Below are positions 40,788 through 53,838 of a DNA stretch of 64,000 bases, in pieces. This DNA is from Deinandra increscens subsp. villosa (Eukaryota > Streptophyta > Magnoliopsida > Asterales > Asteraceae): positions 47,020,325 through 47,084,324 of the forward strand of contig JBCNJP010000006.1 of NCBI GenBank assembly GCA_039602395.1. Direction: 5' to 3'. The notes beneath the pieces are model-generated. The model worked only from the letters and a program-made list of their open reading frames with translations, made no database searches and was not told where the DNA came from. Both the position numbers and the translations under genes were made by a program. Each line of letters starts with the position of its first letter. Position 1 is the first letter of the stretch.

Positions 40788-43700
40788 TTTGGCTTCTTGG
40801 AATATTAGGGGGCTGAACTGCTCGCTAAAACAAAAGGAGGTTCGTCAACTAGTTCGTGATAATAATCTTAATTTCTGTGCTGTTTTAGAATCGCATATTG
40901 ATATGGGGAATCTGGCTAAAGTGTGTAATCGTGTGTTTCGTAACTGGGATTGGATGTCTAATTCGACAATGTGCCAGTTGGGTACTCGTGTTATTGTGGG
41001 CTGGGACACTAATGTTTTGGATGTTGTGATGCTGTCTATGACTGATTAAGTTATCCATCTTCAAGTGGTTGACAATATTTTTTCTATGGTTATGTTTTGC
41101 TCTATAGTGTATGCCTCTAATTATTATATTGAGCGGCGCAGATTGTGGCAAAGTCTTGAAATGCACCATGCTTTCGTTAAGAATAAACCCTGGATTATTA
41201 TGGGTGACTTTAATACTACTCTGCATACGGATGAGAAGTCTACTGGTTCCTCAAAAATTGATATTGGGATGGCAGAATTTCATGATTGTGTTACTAATAT
41301 GGAGATGTTTGATCTCAATAATACGGGTATGCAACTTGGAATCAAAAACCGAAAGGTGGTATGGGCATTTTGAAGAAGCTGGATTGTGTTATGGGTAATG
41401 TGGGATTTACGGACCACTTCCCCAATGCTTATGTTATTTTTCAGCCTTACCGAGTGTCGAATCACTCTCCTTGTGTCCTTAAAATCCCTTCGGCTCACCA
41501 AAGGAAACATGCCCCGTTCAAATTCATAAATTACTTGGCTTACAAGCCGGAATTCCTTGAGGTAGTGAAGGGGATTTGGGATGAGTATGTGCATGGTGTT
41601 CATCAGTTCAAGGTGGTGAAAAAATTGAAGTTACTTAAAAAGCCGTTACGGAGGATGCTTGTCATGCAGGGTGATATTCACAAAATGGTTCATACCTTGC
41701 GTGGTCAATTGGAGGAGACGCAAAAGGCCATTGACCAAAATCCATTGGACATGGTTCTTCGAAACTGGGAGGCTGAATGTTTACGTCGCTTCCAAGTTGC
41801 TAGCCTTGATGAGGAACGTTACTTGAAATAGAAATCTAAAGTCCATTGGCTTGCCACGGGGGATTCCAACACGGCTTTCTTTCATAACTCGCTGAAGTGT
41901 CGGAGTCATAGAAACAGGATTAATGTGGTCACAGATGTGAATGGTATTATTCATGAGGGCAACGCAATGTCTGATGCTCTTGTGGCTCATTATGAGCATT
42001 TCCTTGGGGTTGATTCGGCAATTGACCTTGCATGTCTTGATGATCTGTTTTTGTCCCGGGTTGATGAGCTTGATGCGATCCATATGGTTAGGAATGTGAC
42101 TGATGAGGAGATTCGATCTTCTCTTTTTTTCATGGATGACGACAAGGCTCCCGGTCCTGATGGATATTCTGCTGCTTTTTTCAAAAAAGTGTGGTCTATA
42201 ATTGGTGTGGAGTTTACTAAAGTTGTTAGAGACTTCTTCGTCACTGGTAAACTTTTGCAGGAGACCAATCATACGTTTATTGCTCTTATTCCTAAAGTTT
42301 CTACTCCGTCGACTGTGCTTGACTATCGGCATATCACTTGTTGCAATATTCTTTATAAGTGTATTAGTAAAATCATTGCTAATAGACTTAAGGAGGGGCT
42401 TGATCAAATTGTTAGTATTAACCAATCGGCTTTAATTCCTGGGCGAAGGATTTCTGATAACATTTTGCTTACTCAAGAGTTTATGCATAACTATCATCGG
42501 CAGACTGGGCCTTCGAGATGTGCGTTTAAAGTTGATATTCAGAAGGCTTATGACACGGTTAATTGGTTGTTCTTGGAAAATGTGTTGAGAGGTTTTGGTT
42601 TTCATGACACTATGGTTCGGTGGATCATAGTGTGTGTTACTTCTCCATCTTACTCTATTTCTATAAATGGGAGCATTCATGGTTACTTCAAGGGAAAGCG
42701 GGGTCTACGTCAAGGGGATCCGGTATCCCCGTACTTGTTCACTATGGTTATGGAGGTCCTCATTCTCATTTTGCAAAAGCATACTGGTGGTGACGCTGCT
42801 TTTCGGTTCCACCACAAATGTGCTAAACAACGTATAATTAATTTATGCTTTGCGGATGATCTGCTCTTGTTTGCTCATGGGGACTTGTATTCGGCCAAGT
42901 GTATTGTCTTCTTTTGTAATGTTCCTGTGGAGACTAAAGGGGCTATTCTTCATATCCTCCCCTTTGTGGAAGGTGTGCTCCGGGTCAGATACTTAGGGGT
43001 CCCCCTTATCTCCTCGAGGCTGCGATATAATGACTGTGCTGTCCTGATTGATCGTTTGAATTCCAGGATTTCCAGTTGGTTGAATAGATTCTTGTCTGCT
43101 GCGGGTAGACTTCAGTTGGTTGTTTCGGTCCTTTTGTCCATGCAGGTTTATTGGTCTTCGATGTTCATCTTGCCTAGCCGTATCATCAAAGACATTGAGG
43201 CTAAGTTGCGTGTTTTCTTGTGGGGTACTGGTCGGGCGAAAGTTGCGTGGAAGGATGTGTGTGTTCCCAAAACTGAAGGGGGTTTGGGGATTCGTCGTCT
43301 TCGTGATTCTAATAGAGCGCTTATGGCAACTCACATCTGGAGTATCATTACTAAAAGGGAGTCGTTATGGGTGTCTTGGGTTTACTCGTATCATCTGCGT
43401 ACCCGTCACTTATGGGATATCTATATTCCCCAAAATTGTTGTTGGGGTTGGCGGAAGATTTTGTCTTTAAGGCATGTCGTTCGCCCATGGATCCGTATGC
43501 AGATTGGTGATGGCCAGACTGCCTCGGCTATGTATGATATGTGGTGTGATTCTGGTCCTCTGTGTAGGCATATTTCCCCCGCGTATGTTGTATGCTGCCA
43601 GAATCCAGAGCTCTATCACTGTGGCTGAGTTAGTGGATAAAGGAATTCCGCCTGACTGGCACTTGATGGGATTTGATTTACCGAGCCTTCATTATTGATT

Positions 43701-44343
43701 TCCTGACAGGTTGGTTTGGGTGTCTGGGAACTGCTGTGGGGATTTTTCTGCTTCGATTGCTTGGGACTCTGTGCGTGCTCGCTTGCCTGAGGTTCCTTGG
43801 GCTCCGATTGTTTGGTTCTCCCATTGTATTCCCAAGCATGCTTTTAGTATGTGGCTTATCATGCGTAATAAGCTGTTAACTCAGGATCGTATCTTGCGTT
43901 GGGATAGTAACAGAAGACAGAATCAGAATATGATGTGATGCCTTCTTTGTTTTGCTGATGTTGATTCGGTTCACCATTTGTTTTTTCAGTGTCCCTATGC
44001 TTCTCAGGTGTGGTCTTTGCTCCATTATAGGATGGTTTTTTCTGTTGCTACTCCGGTTTGGGATGAGATTATCCAGAAGCTATGCAGAGGGACTGGGTCT
44101 AAGTCCATTGATTATGTTGTTAATCGGATTGTGGTTGCTGCTGCTGCTTATTATGTGTGGCGGGAGAGGAATAACCGGTTGTTCGGCAATCAGACACGTC
44201 CTCATGATGTTCTTGCTTCTGTTATTGCTGATGTGGTCCGTATGCGTCTTGTCAGTTACAGGTTCCGGAAGACCTCTTATGTCATTCAGAGGCTGGCTGA
44301 ATGGGGGGTGGCTGATGGCTTAGTTTTTGATAATGGTGGTTAA
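40780..44343 (+). pseudogene. LINE G ORF2 (endonuclease-reverse transcriptase), broken
   Basis: The ATG at 40780 overlaps the ORF1 TAA (40785-40787). Endonuclease motifs WNIRGLN, LESH and MGDFNTTL are present; SDHSP has become SNHSP (Asp to Asn). Defects: TAA 41047-41049, a frameshift near 41330, TAG 41829-41831, a frameshift near 43620, and TGA 43936-43938. RT motifs APGPDGYSAAFF, VDIQKAYDTVNW, GLRQGDPVSPYLF and CFADDLLLF are intact in the 41361-43628 frame. An in-frame loss of about 30 residues follows, joining SAKCI to VFFCNVP. The zf-RVT Cys pair lies across the TGA, and the C-terminus reads YVWRERNNRLF to VFDNGG. The catalytic RT core is preserved but the protein could not be made. Confidence 0.85.
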
Positions 44344-44517
44344 GGCTGTGTAGTCCTGGTTGTTTTTTTTTCCTTGCGTGTTTTCGCTTGTCGTCCTGTT
44401 TGGTGTTTTTGGCTGTGTTTTCTTGTTTCCAGTCAGGGGCATGTCCCTGTCTGTGTCTGTATGTATATTTTTCTTTCTTAATGAAATCACCGGGGTTTTT
44501 CCCCCTTCCAAAAAAAA

Positions 44518-45234
44518 CCCAATTTAATACACAAGCCTCATCATTTTTCAATTATAGTCGAAACACGATACTTATGATAAATCATCAGTGTCGAATCCAA
44601 GTGATTGATTGAATCAAGTATGATAAGTAATAATAAACGATGAATGAACAAAGTTAATAAACACTTTAGATTAGATGATCAAATCGTTGTTACTATTACA
44701 ACTAGATTTCTGAATAGCACACAGGTTTTGGTTAAGCCACCAAAATCTTTATTTGGTCTCACTCAAGTCACGAATTCCCCCTCTCTCTCTCTCTCTCTCT
44801 TGTGTCTATTTCGAATAACCTTAGCTAGTATGATGTGAGTTTGTTTATATACAAACTCATACATTTATTACATGGGCCAAAGCCCTTTGTCAATCTAGCT
44901 CAAATCGTTTTTTAGAAGCCCAAACACACAATTAACTAACACCTAATCACTAAACATGGATAACCCAAGCCCAAAGCCATTTAATACACAAGCCTCATCT
45001 TTTATCGATTATAGTCGAAACACGATATCAATGATCAATCATTAGTGCGGAATCCAAGTGATTGATTGAATCAAATATGAGAAGCAATAATAAACGATAA
45101 ATCAACAAAGTTAATAAACACTTACGATTAGATGATCAAATCGTTGATTACTATTACAACTCGATTTTTGTCTAACACAAAGGTTTCGGTTAAGCCAACG
45201 AAATCTTTCTCTGGTCTCTCTTAAGTCACGGGTT
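44518..45234 (+). repeat. Satellite array, orientation F (about 1.5 monomers)
   Basis: Standard monomer sequence between LINEs G and F, including a CT tract at about 44778-44800 and a dyad at about 44836-44863. No gene. Confidence 0.85.
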
Positions 45235-45597
45235 TCCCAAAAAAACGATGCTCTCTCCTCCTTCTTGGCGACTTTAGTGATCTAGGGTATAACGATTGTG
45301 ATCGGTCTTCCTTTGGATTTCACCGCTCAATCTGTGATACAATGAACGTTGAGTGATCTCGGTTGGTTTGGTGTTACCGATTTGAGGATTGCGAATTAGG
45401 TTTGTGGTGGGTTTTTTTTCGCATCGTTTTTTTGCCCTGTTGTTCGATTTGGTTGCTGGGGTTATACTATCACGATCTATTTGAATTAGATTTCATTGTT
45501 TGATTGCTTGATTGTGCTCTTCGTAATCTATTTCGTTCTGTGTGTGGCGCTGATTTTTCAGCCGTCGTCTAGGGTTTCAAGATTCGTTTTTGATTTT

Positions 45598-47160
45598 ATG
45601 GGACCCGACAAGAAGGTTACGGATTCTACAAAGGTGTCGGGTGCTTGGGCATCCAAAATCAAGAACATTGAGGGTCCGATGCTTCATGGCAGAAGCTTTC
45701 TAAAACAAACACGTAGGTTTGGTTGTCGGCACTCACTCTCTACCAGTGGGTTTGCCATGCACCCCTAGCCAACGCCGAGTTTCTTTCTCAGTATCTGAAG
45801 TGGATCTGATTTGTGGTGATGAAACGCAAGGTGTTGCTGTTGATGATAGCAATTCGTGGAAGTAAGGGAAGATCTGGTCTCGAAGGAACAGTCGATTAAA
45901 GCCGAGGATTTTACCACGGATGATGGTGTCGTGTTGATTTGGGAGATATCACAACGACTAGGACTGGTTCGTATGCTGCTAAGGTTGTGGGTCAAACCTC
46001 ACAATCGTTCGAACAATACAACCATACTCGGAAAAGATCTGTAAACTTTAGATTTGTTGAACCTGAGGTGACTCAAGATGGAGTTGATGTGTTTATTCCG
46101 AAGGAAACCGTTTGCACTATTCAAGAAAAACTGGGTTTTACACTATTCGGTTATTTTCTGGGTGCCCGTGTTGCTTTTCCTGTGGTTGATTATTATGTGC
46201 GTCAAAAGTGGAACAAGTTTTGTCTTCAGAAAACCATGATGAATGCTAATGGGTTTTTCTTTTTTAAGTTTGGGAATCGGGAGGGTATGATGTGTGCTCT
46301 TGAGGGTGGCCCTTGGTTGATTTAGAATCGTCCTATTATTATCAACGTTTGGTCCCCAATCTCCCAGCTCAAGAAAGAAGATGTCAAAGATGTGGCGGTT
46401 TGGGTAAAGCTTCACAATGTCCCACTTGCTGCCAACACTGATGATGGTCTTAGTATTCTGGCATCGAAACTTGGTAAGCCTAAGTTTCTTGTTTCTTTTA
46501 TTGCATCTATGTGCTTTGATACTTGGGGTAGAAGCAGTTCTGCTCGAGCCCTTGTTGAAATATCGGCCTCTACTAGTTTTAAGGATACCCTTACTATAGC
46601 CATTCCCGATTTAAATGGGGAGGACTTTATTAAGGAAAATGTTCAGGTCGAGTACGAATGGAAACTGCCTAGATGTGCTAATTGCTGTGTGTTTGGCCAC
46701 GGAGTGGAATCTTGTCATGTTCGAGCTGCCCCTAGCCCAAACACTTCCTAAACAAACAGCTGTCCATGTGAAAAATCAACAGTGAAAGTTTGAATATAGG
46801 CCAGTTAAGAAAAATGCCCCGGGTCAACATTCCAAGCCTAAGGGTAATGATGCACATTCGGGTAAGGATCCTTCATCCAAGCCGCCTGTCATTACAAGTA
46901 ATCAATTCAAAGTGTTTGAAGAAGACACTATGGCAAGGGATAATGATGAGTTTAGTGCTATGGATGGGGATTTCGAAAATATGATTGATGACATGCTTGC
47001 TGATTCAAATGAAACGGGGAGGTTTATGGTTGAGTACAAAAGGGGCAAGCACCTCTTTCCAAAAATGTGGTTACCAATGCTAATCCATTCTCCTTGGTGC
47101 TCTTGGCTTCAGCTTGTTTGGAGCTCTCTTGAGACTTTTGTTTTTGATGATGGAGGTTGA
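45598..47160 (+). pseudogene. LINE F ORF1 (DUF4283 / CCHC) fused to the ORF2 tail, broken
   Basis: ATG 45598 starts GPDKKVTDSTKV and the family N-terminal motif WASKIKNIEG; this frame stops at TAG 45766-45768 after a shift. The DUF4283 domain reads in the frame of 45939 (VDVFIPKETVCTIQEKLGF, TLFGYFLGARVAFPVVDYYV, FFFKFGNREGMMCALEGGPWLI), with a TAG at 46323-46325 where relatives have Lys. It continues VWVKLHNVPLAANTDDGLS to the knuckle CANCCVFGHGVESC, which has all four ligands, and a TAA at 46749-46751. A further shift leads to the last piece (46912-47160): NDEFSAMDGDF, SNETGRFMVEYKRG, then the deletion joint and the ORF2 C-terminus. The GGGGCAAGCAC motif is kept at 47042-47052. Confidence 0.8.
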
Positions 47161-47368
47161 CATGCTCTATTGTATTGATGTCTAGTTTCTAATTAATTAG
47201 ACTAGTGGTATTTTTTTTTTGTTGGTATAGTTTGGTTTGGTTGGTTTCTGTTTACATACTAGGGCATTTCCCATGTATGAACTAGTGTGGAATTACCACA
47301 CTACTTGTACTTAACTGTTTGGATATTAATAGAATCACCAGGGTAACCCCTTACCCAAAAAAAGAAAA
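47161..47368 (+). other. LINE F 3' UTR with perfect 8-bp hairpin and terminal hairpin
   Basis: TAGTGTGG (47283-47290), loop AATTA, CCACACTA (47296-47303), then CTTGTAC. The terminal hairpin is GGGTAA-CCCC-TTACCC (47341-47356), followed by the A-rich tail. It aligns with the LINE D, LINE E and nested-insertion 3' UTRs. Confidence 0.85.
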
Positions 47369-47379
47369 AAGTCACGGGT

Positions 47380-47414
<35 letters not shown>

Positions 47415-50400
47415 TCTATTTCGGCGAACCTTAGCTAGTAGGATGTGAGTTTTTTTAAATACAAACTCACACATTGATTACATGGGACAAAGCCCTTACT
47501 TCCTCTAGTCCAAACCATACTTTACAAGAACAGAAACATAATTAACTAACAACAAATCACTAAACATGGATAACCCAAGCCCAACCCAATTTAATACACA
47601 AGCCTCATCATTTTTGGATTATAGTCGAAACATGATATCAATGATCAATCATGAGTCCAGAATCTAAACGATTTATTGAATCAATTATGAGAAGCAATAA
47701 TAAATGAAGAATCAACAAAGTTAATAAACACTTACGGTTAGATAATCAAATCATTGATTACTATTACAACTCCATTTCTGTCTAGCACAAAGGTTTCGGT
47801 TAAGCTACCGAAATCTTTTTATGGTCTCTCTCAATTCACGAATTCCCTATCTCTCTCTTGTGTCTATTTCAGCGAACCTTAGCTAGTAGAATTTGAGTTT
47901 GATCAAATACAAACTCACATCATTTATCGATTATAGCCGAAACACGATATCAATGATCAATCATGAGTGCGGAATCCAAGTGATTGATTGAATCAAGTAT
48001 GAGAAACAATAATAAACGATGAATTAACAAAGTTAATAAACACTTAAGATTAGATGATCAAATCGTTAATTACTATAACACCTCAATTTCTGTCTAGCAC
48101 ACATGTTTCGGTTAAGTCACCGAAATCTTTCTATGGTCTCTCTCAACTCACGAATTCCCTCAGTCTCTTGTGTCTATTTCAGCTAACCCTAGCTAGTGGG
48201 ATGTGAGCTTCTTTAAATACAAACTCACAGATTTATTACATGGCTCAAAGCCCTTTGCCCCTCTACCCAAACCTTATTTTACAAGCCCAAACACATTTTT
48301 AACCAACACCCACTCACTAAAAATGGATAACCCAAGCCCAAACCCATTTAATACACCAGCCTCATCATTCATCGATTATAGTTGAAACATGATATCAACG
48401 ATCAATCAGGAGTGCAGAATCCAAATGATTGATTGAATCAAATATGAGAAGCAATAAGAAACGATGAATCAACAAAGTTAATAAACACTTACGATTAGAT
48501 AATCAAACCATTTATTACTATTACAACTCGATTTCTATCTAGCACACAGGTTTCGGTTAAGCCACCAAAATCTTTCTATGGTCTCTTTCAAATCACGAAT
48601 TCCCCCCTCTCTCTCTCTCTTGTGTCTATTTTCGGCGAACCTTAGCTAGTAGGATGCGAGTTTGTTTAAATTCAAACGCACATCATTTATCGATTATAAT
48701 CGAAACACGATATCAATGATCAATCATGAGTGTAGAATCCAAATGATTGATTGAATCAAATATGAGAAGCAATAAACAACGATGAATCAACAAGGTTAAT
48801 AAACACTTATGATTAGATGAATAAATCGTTGATTACTATTACACCTCGATTTCTGTCTAGCACACAGTTTTCGGTTAAGTCACTGAAATCTTTCTATGGT
48901 CTCTCTCAAATCATGAATTCTCTCTCTCTCTTGTGTCTATTTCGGCAAACCCTAGCTAGTGGGATGTAAGCTTGTTTAAATACAAACTCACACATTTTTT
49001 ACATGGGCCAAAGCCAACCCTCTACCCCAAACCTTATTTTACAAGCCCAAACACATAATTAACTATTACCCAATCACTAAACATGATAACCCAAGCCAAC
49101 CCAAATTAATACACATGCCTCATCATTTTTTGATTATAGTCGAAACATGATAACAATGATCAATAATGAGTGCGGAATCCAAACGATTTATTGAATCAAG
49201 TATGAGAAGCAATAATAAACAAGGAATCAACAAAGTTATTAAACACTTACGATTAGATAATCAAATCGTTGATTACCATTACAACTCGATTTTTGTCAAG
49301 CACACAGGTTTCGGTTAAGCCACCGAAATCTTTCTATGGTCTCTCTCAAGTCACGAATTCCCTCTCTCTCTCTCTCTCTTGTGTCTTTCGGCGAACCTTA
49401 GCTAGTAGGATGTGCGTTTGTTTAAATACAAATTCACATCATTTATCGATTATAGTCGAAACACGATATCAATGATCAATCATGAGTGCGGAATCCAAGT
49501 GATTGATTGAATCAAGTATGAGAAGCAATAATAAACGGTGAATCAACAAAGTTAATAAACACTTACGATTAGATGATCAAATCGTTGATTACTATTACAC
49601 CTCAATTTCTGTCTAGCACACATGTTTCGGTTAAGTCACCGAAATCTTTCTATGGTCTCTTTCAAATCAAGAATTCCCTCAGTGTCTTTTGTCTATTTCG
49701 GCTAACACATTATTAACTAACACCCAATCACTAAATATGGATAACCCAAGCCCAAACCCATTTAATACACAAGACTCATAATTTATCAATTATAGTATAA
49801 ACACGATATTAATGATCAATCATGATTGCGGAATCCAAACGATTTATTGTATCAAGTATGAGAAGCACTAATAAACGAAGAATCAACAAAGTTAATAAAC
49901 ACTTACAATTAGATAATCAAATCTTTGATTACTATTACAACTCGATTTCTGTCTAGCACACAGGTTTCGGTTAAGGCACCGAAATCTTTCTATGGTCTCT
50001 CTCAAGTCACAAATTCCCCCCTCTCTCTCTCTCTCTCTTGTTCTATTTCGGCGAACCTTAGCTAGTAGGATGTGAGTTTGTTTAAATACAAACTCACATC
50101 ATTTATCGATTATAGTCGTCAAGTGATCTATGGATATCAAGTATGAGAAGCAATAATAAACGATGAATCAACAAATTTAATAAACACTTACGATTAGATG
50201 ATCAAATCGTTGATTACTATTACAATTCGATTTCTGTGTAGCACAAAGGTTTCGGTTAAGCCACCGAAATCTTTCTTTGGTCTCTCTCTAGTCACGAATT
50301 CCCTTTCTCTCTCTTGTGTCTATTTCGGTAGACCTTAGCTAGTAGGATGTGAGTTTTTTTAAATACAAACTCACACATTTATTACATGGGCCAATGCTCT

Positions 50401-51364
50401 TTGTCCCTATAGCTCAACTGTATTTTACAAGCCCAAACACATGATTAACTAACACCCAATCACTAAACATGGATAACCCAAGCCCAAAGCCATTTAATAC
50501 ACAAGCCCCATCATTTATCGATTATAGTCGAAACACGATATCAGTGATCAATCATGAGTGTGGAATCCAAGTGATTGATTGAATCAAGTATGAGTAAGTA
50601 ATAATAAACGATGAATCAACAAAATTAATAAACACTTAAGATTAGATGTTCAAATCGTTAATTACTGTTACAACTAGATTTCTAAATAGCACACAAGTTT
50701 CGGTTAAGCCACCGAAATCTTTCGCTAGTCTCTCTTAAGTCACGAATTCCCTCTCTCTCTCTTTTGTCTATTTCGAAGAACCTTAGCTAGTAGGATGTGA
50801 GTTTGTTTAAATACAAACTCACACATTTATTACATGGGCCAAAGCCCTTTGTCATTCCAGCTCAAACCGTATTTTGCAAGCCCAAACACATAATTAACTA
50901 ACACCCAATCACTAAACATGGATAACCCAAGTCCAAAGCCATTTATTTCACAAACCTCATTATTTATCGATTATAGTCAAAACATGATATCAATGATCAA
51001 TCATTTGTGCGGAATCCAAGTGATTGATTGAATCAAGTATGAGAAGCAATAATAAACGATGAATCAACAAAGTTAATAAACTTTAACGATTAGATGATCA
51101 AATCTTTGATTACTATTACAACTCGATTTCTGTCTAGCACACAGGTTTCGGTTAAGCCAACGAAGTCTTTCGCTGGTCTCTCTCAAGTCACGAGTTCCCT
51201 CTCTCTCTCTCTCTCTTTCTCTCTTGTGTCTATTTTGGCGAACCTTAGCTAGTAGTATGTGAGTTTGTTTAAATACAAACTCACACATTGATTTCATGGG
51301 GCAAAGCCCTTTCTCCCTCTACCCCAAACCGTATTTTACACGCCCAAACACATAATTAACAAAC
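47369..51364 (+). repeat. Satellite array, orientation F, with long/short dimers
   Basis: Landmark spacings are 463, 312, 447, 317, 440, 316, 340 and 285, then about 444 and 453. Short monomers join aactcac directly to atcatttatcgattata (47925, 48682, 49438, 50099), losing about 140 bp with the CAAAGCCCTTT and CATGGATAACCC segments. Long and short alternate for three dimers of about 757 bp. No gene. Confidence 0.85.
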
Positions 51365-51365
51365 A
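51364..51365. other. Satellite orientation switch (F to R) without an intervening element
   Basis: F-type cgcccaaacacataattaac aaac joins R-type atctaatcgtaagtgtttatt directly. The two halves come from different monomer positions, so this is an inversion breakpoint inside the array. Confidence 0.85.
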
Positions 51366-51696
51366 TCTAATCGTAAGTGTTTATTAACTTTGTTGATTGA
51401 TCGTTTATTATTGCTTCTCATACTTGATTCAATCAATCATTTGGATTCCGCACTCATGATTGATCATTGATATCGTGTTTAGACTATAATCAAAAAATGA
51501 TGAGGCTTGTGTGTTAAATTGGGTTGGGCTTTGGTTATCCATGTTTAATGCTAGGGTGTTAGTTAATTATGTGTTTAGGCTTGTAAAATATGGTTTTGGG
51601 TAGGGGACAAAGGGCTTTGGCCCATGTAATAAATGTGTGAGTTTGTATTAACAAACTCACATCCTATTAGCTAAGGTTTGTGGAAATATACCCAAA

Positions 51697-51733
<37 letters not shown>

Positions 51734-53838
51734 ATTCATGACTTGGGAGAGACCAGAGAAAGATTTATGTGGCTTAACCGGAACCTGTGTGCTAGACAGA
51801 AATCGAGTTGTAATAGTAATCAACGGTTTGATCATCTAATCGTAAGTGTTTATTAACTTTGTTGATTCATCGTTTATTATTGCTTCTCATACTTGACTCA
51901 ATCAATCATTTGGATCCGCACTCATGATTAATCATTGATATCGTGTTTCGACTATAATCGAAAAATGATGAGGCTTGTGTAGTAAATTGGTTTGGGCTTC
52001 GGTTATCCATGTTCTGTGATTGGTGTTATTTAATTATGTGTTTGTTCTTGTAAAATACGGTTTGGGGTAGGGGGCAAAGGGCTTTGGCCCATGTAATAAA
52101 TGTGTGAGTTTGTATTTGAGCAAACTCACTACCTAGTAGCTAAGGTTTGCCAAAAAAGACACAAGAGAGTGAGAAGGAATTCGTGATTTGAGAGAGACCA
52201 TTCAAAGATTTTGGTGTCTTAACCAAAACCGGTGTGCTATATAGAAATCAAGTTGTAATAGTAATCAACGATTTGATCATCTAATCGTAAGTGTTTATTA
52301 ACTTTGTTAATTCATCATTTATTATTGCTTCTCTTACTTGATTTAATCAATCACTTGGATTCCGCATTCGTGATTAATCATTGATATCATGTTCGCACTA
52401 GCTAGGTTTGCCGAAATAGACGCAAGAGAGAGAGGGAATTCATAACTTGAGAAAGACCAGAAAAAGATTTCAATGGCTTAACCGAAACCTGTGTGCTAGA
52501 CAGAAATCGAGTTGTAATATTAATCAACGATTTGATAATCTAATCGTACGTGTTTATTAAAATTTGTTGATTCATCGTTTACTATTGCTTATCATACTTG
52601 ATTCAATCAATCACTTGGATTCCGCACTCATGATTAATCATTGATATCGTGTTTCGACTATAATCGATGAGAATTGGGTTATCCATGTTTAGTGATTGGG
52701 TGTTAATTAATTATGTGTTTTGGCTAGTAAAATACTGTTTGGGGTAGAGCGGCAAAGGGCTTTGGCCCATGTAATAAATATGTGAGTTTGTATTTAAACA
52801 AAATCACATCTTACTAGCTAAGGTTTGTCGAAATAGACACAAAAGAAAGAGAGGGAATTCGTGACTTGAGAGAGACCAGAGAAAGATTTCGGTGGCTTAA
52901 CCGAAACCTGTGTGCTAGACAAAAATCGAGTTGTAATAGTAATCCACGGTTTGATCATCTAATCGTAGGTGTTTATTAACTTTGTTGATTCATCGTTTAT
53001 TGTAGCTTCTCATACTTGACTCAATTAATCATTTGGATCCGCACTCATGATTGATCATTGATATCGTGTTTCGACTATAATAAAAAAAAGATGAGGCTTG
53101 TGTATTAAATTGGGTTGGGCTTAGGTTATCCATGTTTAAAGATTGGGTGTTAGTTAATTATGTGTTTGGGCTTGTAAAATACAGTTTGTGGTAGAGGGGC
53201 AAATGGCTTTGGCCCTTGTAATAAATGTGTGAGTTTGTATTTAAACAAACTCACAACCTAGTAGCTAAGGTTTGCCAAAATAGACACAAGAGAGAGAGGG
53301 AATTCGTGATTTGAGAGAGACAATAGAAAGATTTTGGTGACTTAACCGAAATCTGTGTGCTAGATAGAAATCGAGTTGTAATAGTAATCACCGATTTGAT
53401 CATCTAATCGTAAGTGTTTATTAACTTTGTTAATTCATCGTTTGTTATTGCTTCTCTTACTTGATTCAGTCAATCACTTGTATTCCGCATTCGTGATTGA
53501 TCAGTGATATCATGTTTCGACTATCATCGATGAGAATTGGGTTATCTATGTTTAGTGATTGGGTGTTAATTAATTATGTGTTTTGGCTAGTAAAATACGG
53601 TTTGGGGTAGAGGGGCAAAGGGCTTTGGCCCATGTAATAAATGTGTGAGTTTGTATTTAAATAAACTCACATCTTACTAGCTAAGGTTTGCCCAAAATAG
53701 ACACAAAAGAGAGAGAGGGAATTCGTGACTTGACAGAGACCAGAGAAAGATTTCGGCGGCTTAACCGAAACCTGTGTGCTAGACAGAAATCGAGTTGTAA
53801 TAGGTAATCAACGGTTTGATCATCTAATCGTAAGTGTT
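51365..53838 (-). repeat. Satellite array, orientation R
   Basis: About five to six monomers, GAATTC landmarks at 51732, 52177, 52436, 52855 and about 53298 and 53719. One short monomer (259 bp) lies near 52390, where catgttcgcactagctagg marks a deletion. The 42-bp duplication of the 23-31 kb block is absent. No gene. Confidence 0.85.

Larger units (their letters stand above)
38992..44522 (+). mobile_element. LINE G: full-length but mutated plant L1-type element
   Basis: The element (38997-44517) runs from a 5' UTR of about 490 bp through ORF1 and ORF2 to a 3' UTR ending CCGGGGTTTTTCCCCC and an A run. CCCAA at 38992-38996 and 44518-44522 is a likely short target-site duplication: the uninterrupted satellite reads AAGCCCAACCCAATTTAAT. 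ORF1 and ORF2 overlap by 8 nt at 40780-40787. Several frameshifts and stops make both ORFs non-functional. It is the best guide in the window to the full 5' UTR of the family. Confidence 0.9.
45223..47380 (+). mobile_element. LINE F: ORF1-only (HAL1-like) derivative with 12-bp TSD
   Basis: AAGTCACGGGTT at 45223-45234 and 47369-47380 flanks a 2134-bp unit (45235-47368). It has a 5' UTR of about 360 bp, a family ORF1, and then jumps to the last few codons of ORF2 (TFVFDDGG, stop TGA 47158-47160) and a full 3' UTR. All of endonuclease, RT and zf-RVT, about 3.5 kb, is missing, with the junction at about 47090-47140. The 3' UTR ends ATCACCAGGGTAACCCCTTACCC and an A-rich tail. The precise TSD shows it inserted by target-primed reverse transcription using enzymes in trans, if the deletion came first. 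Confidence 0.85.
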
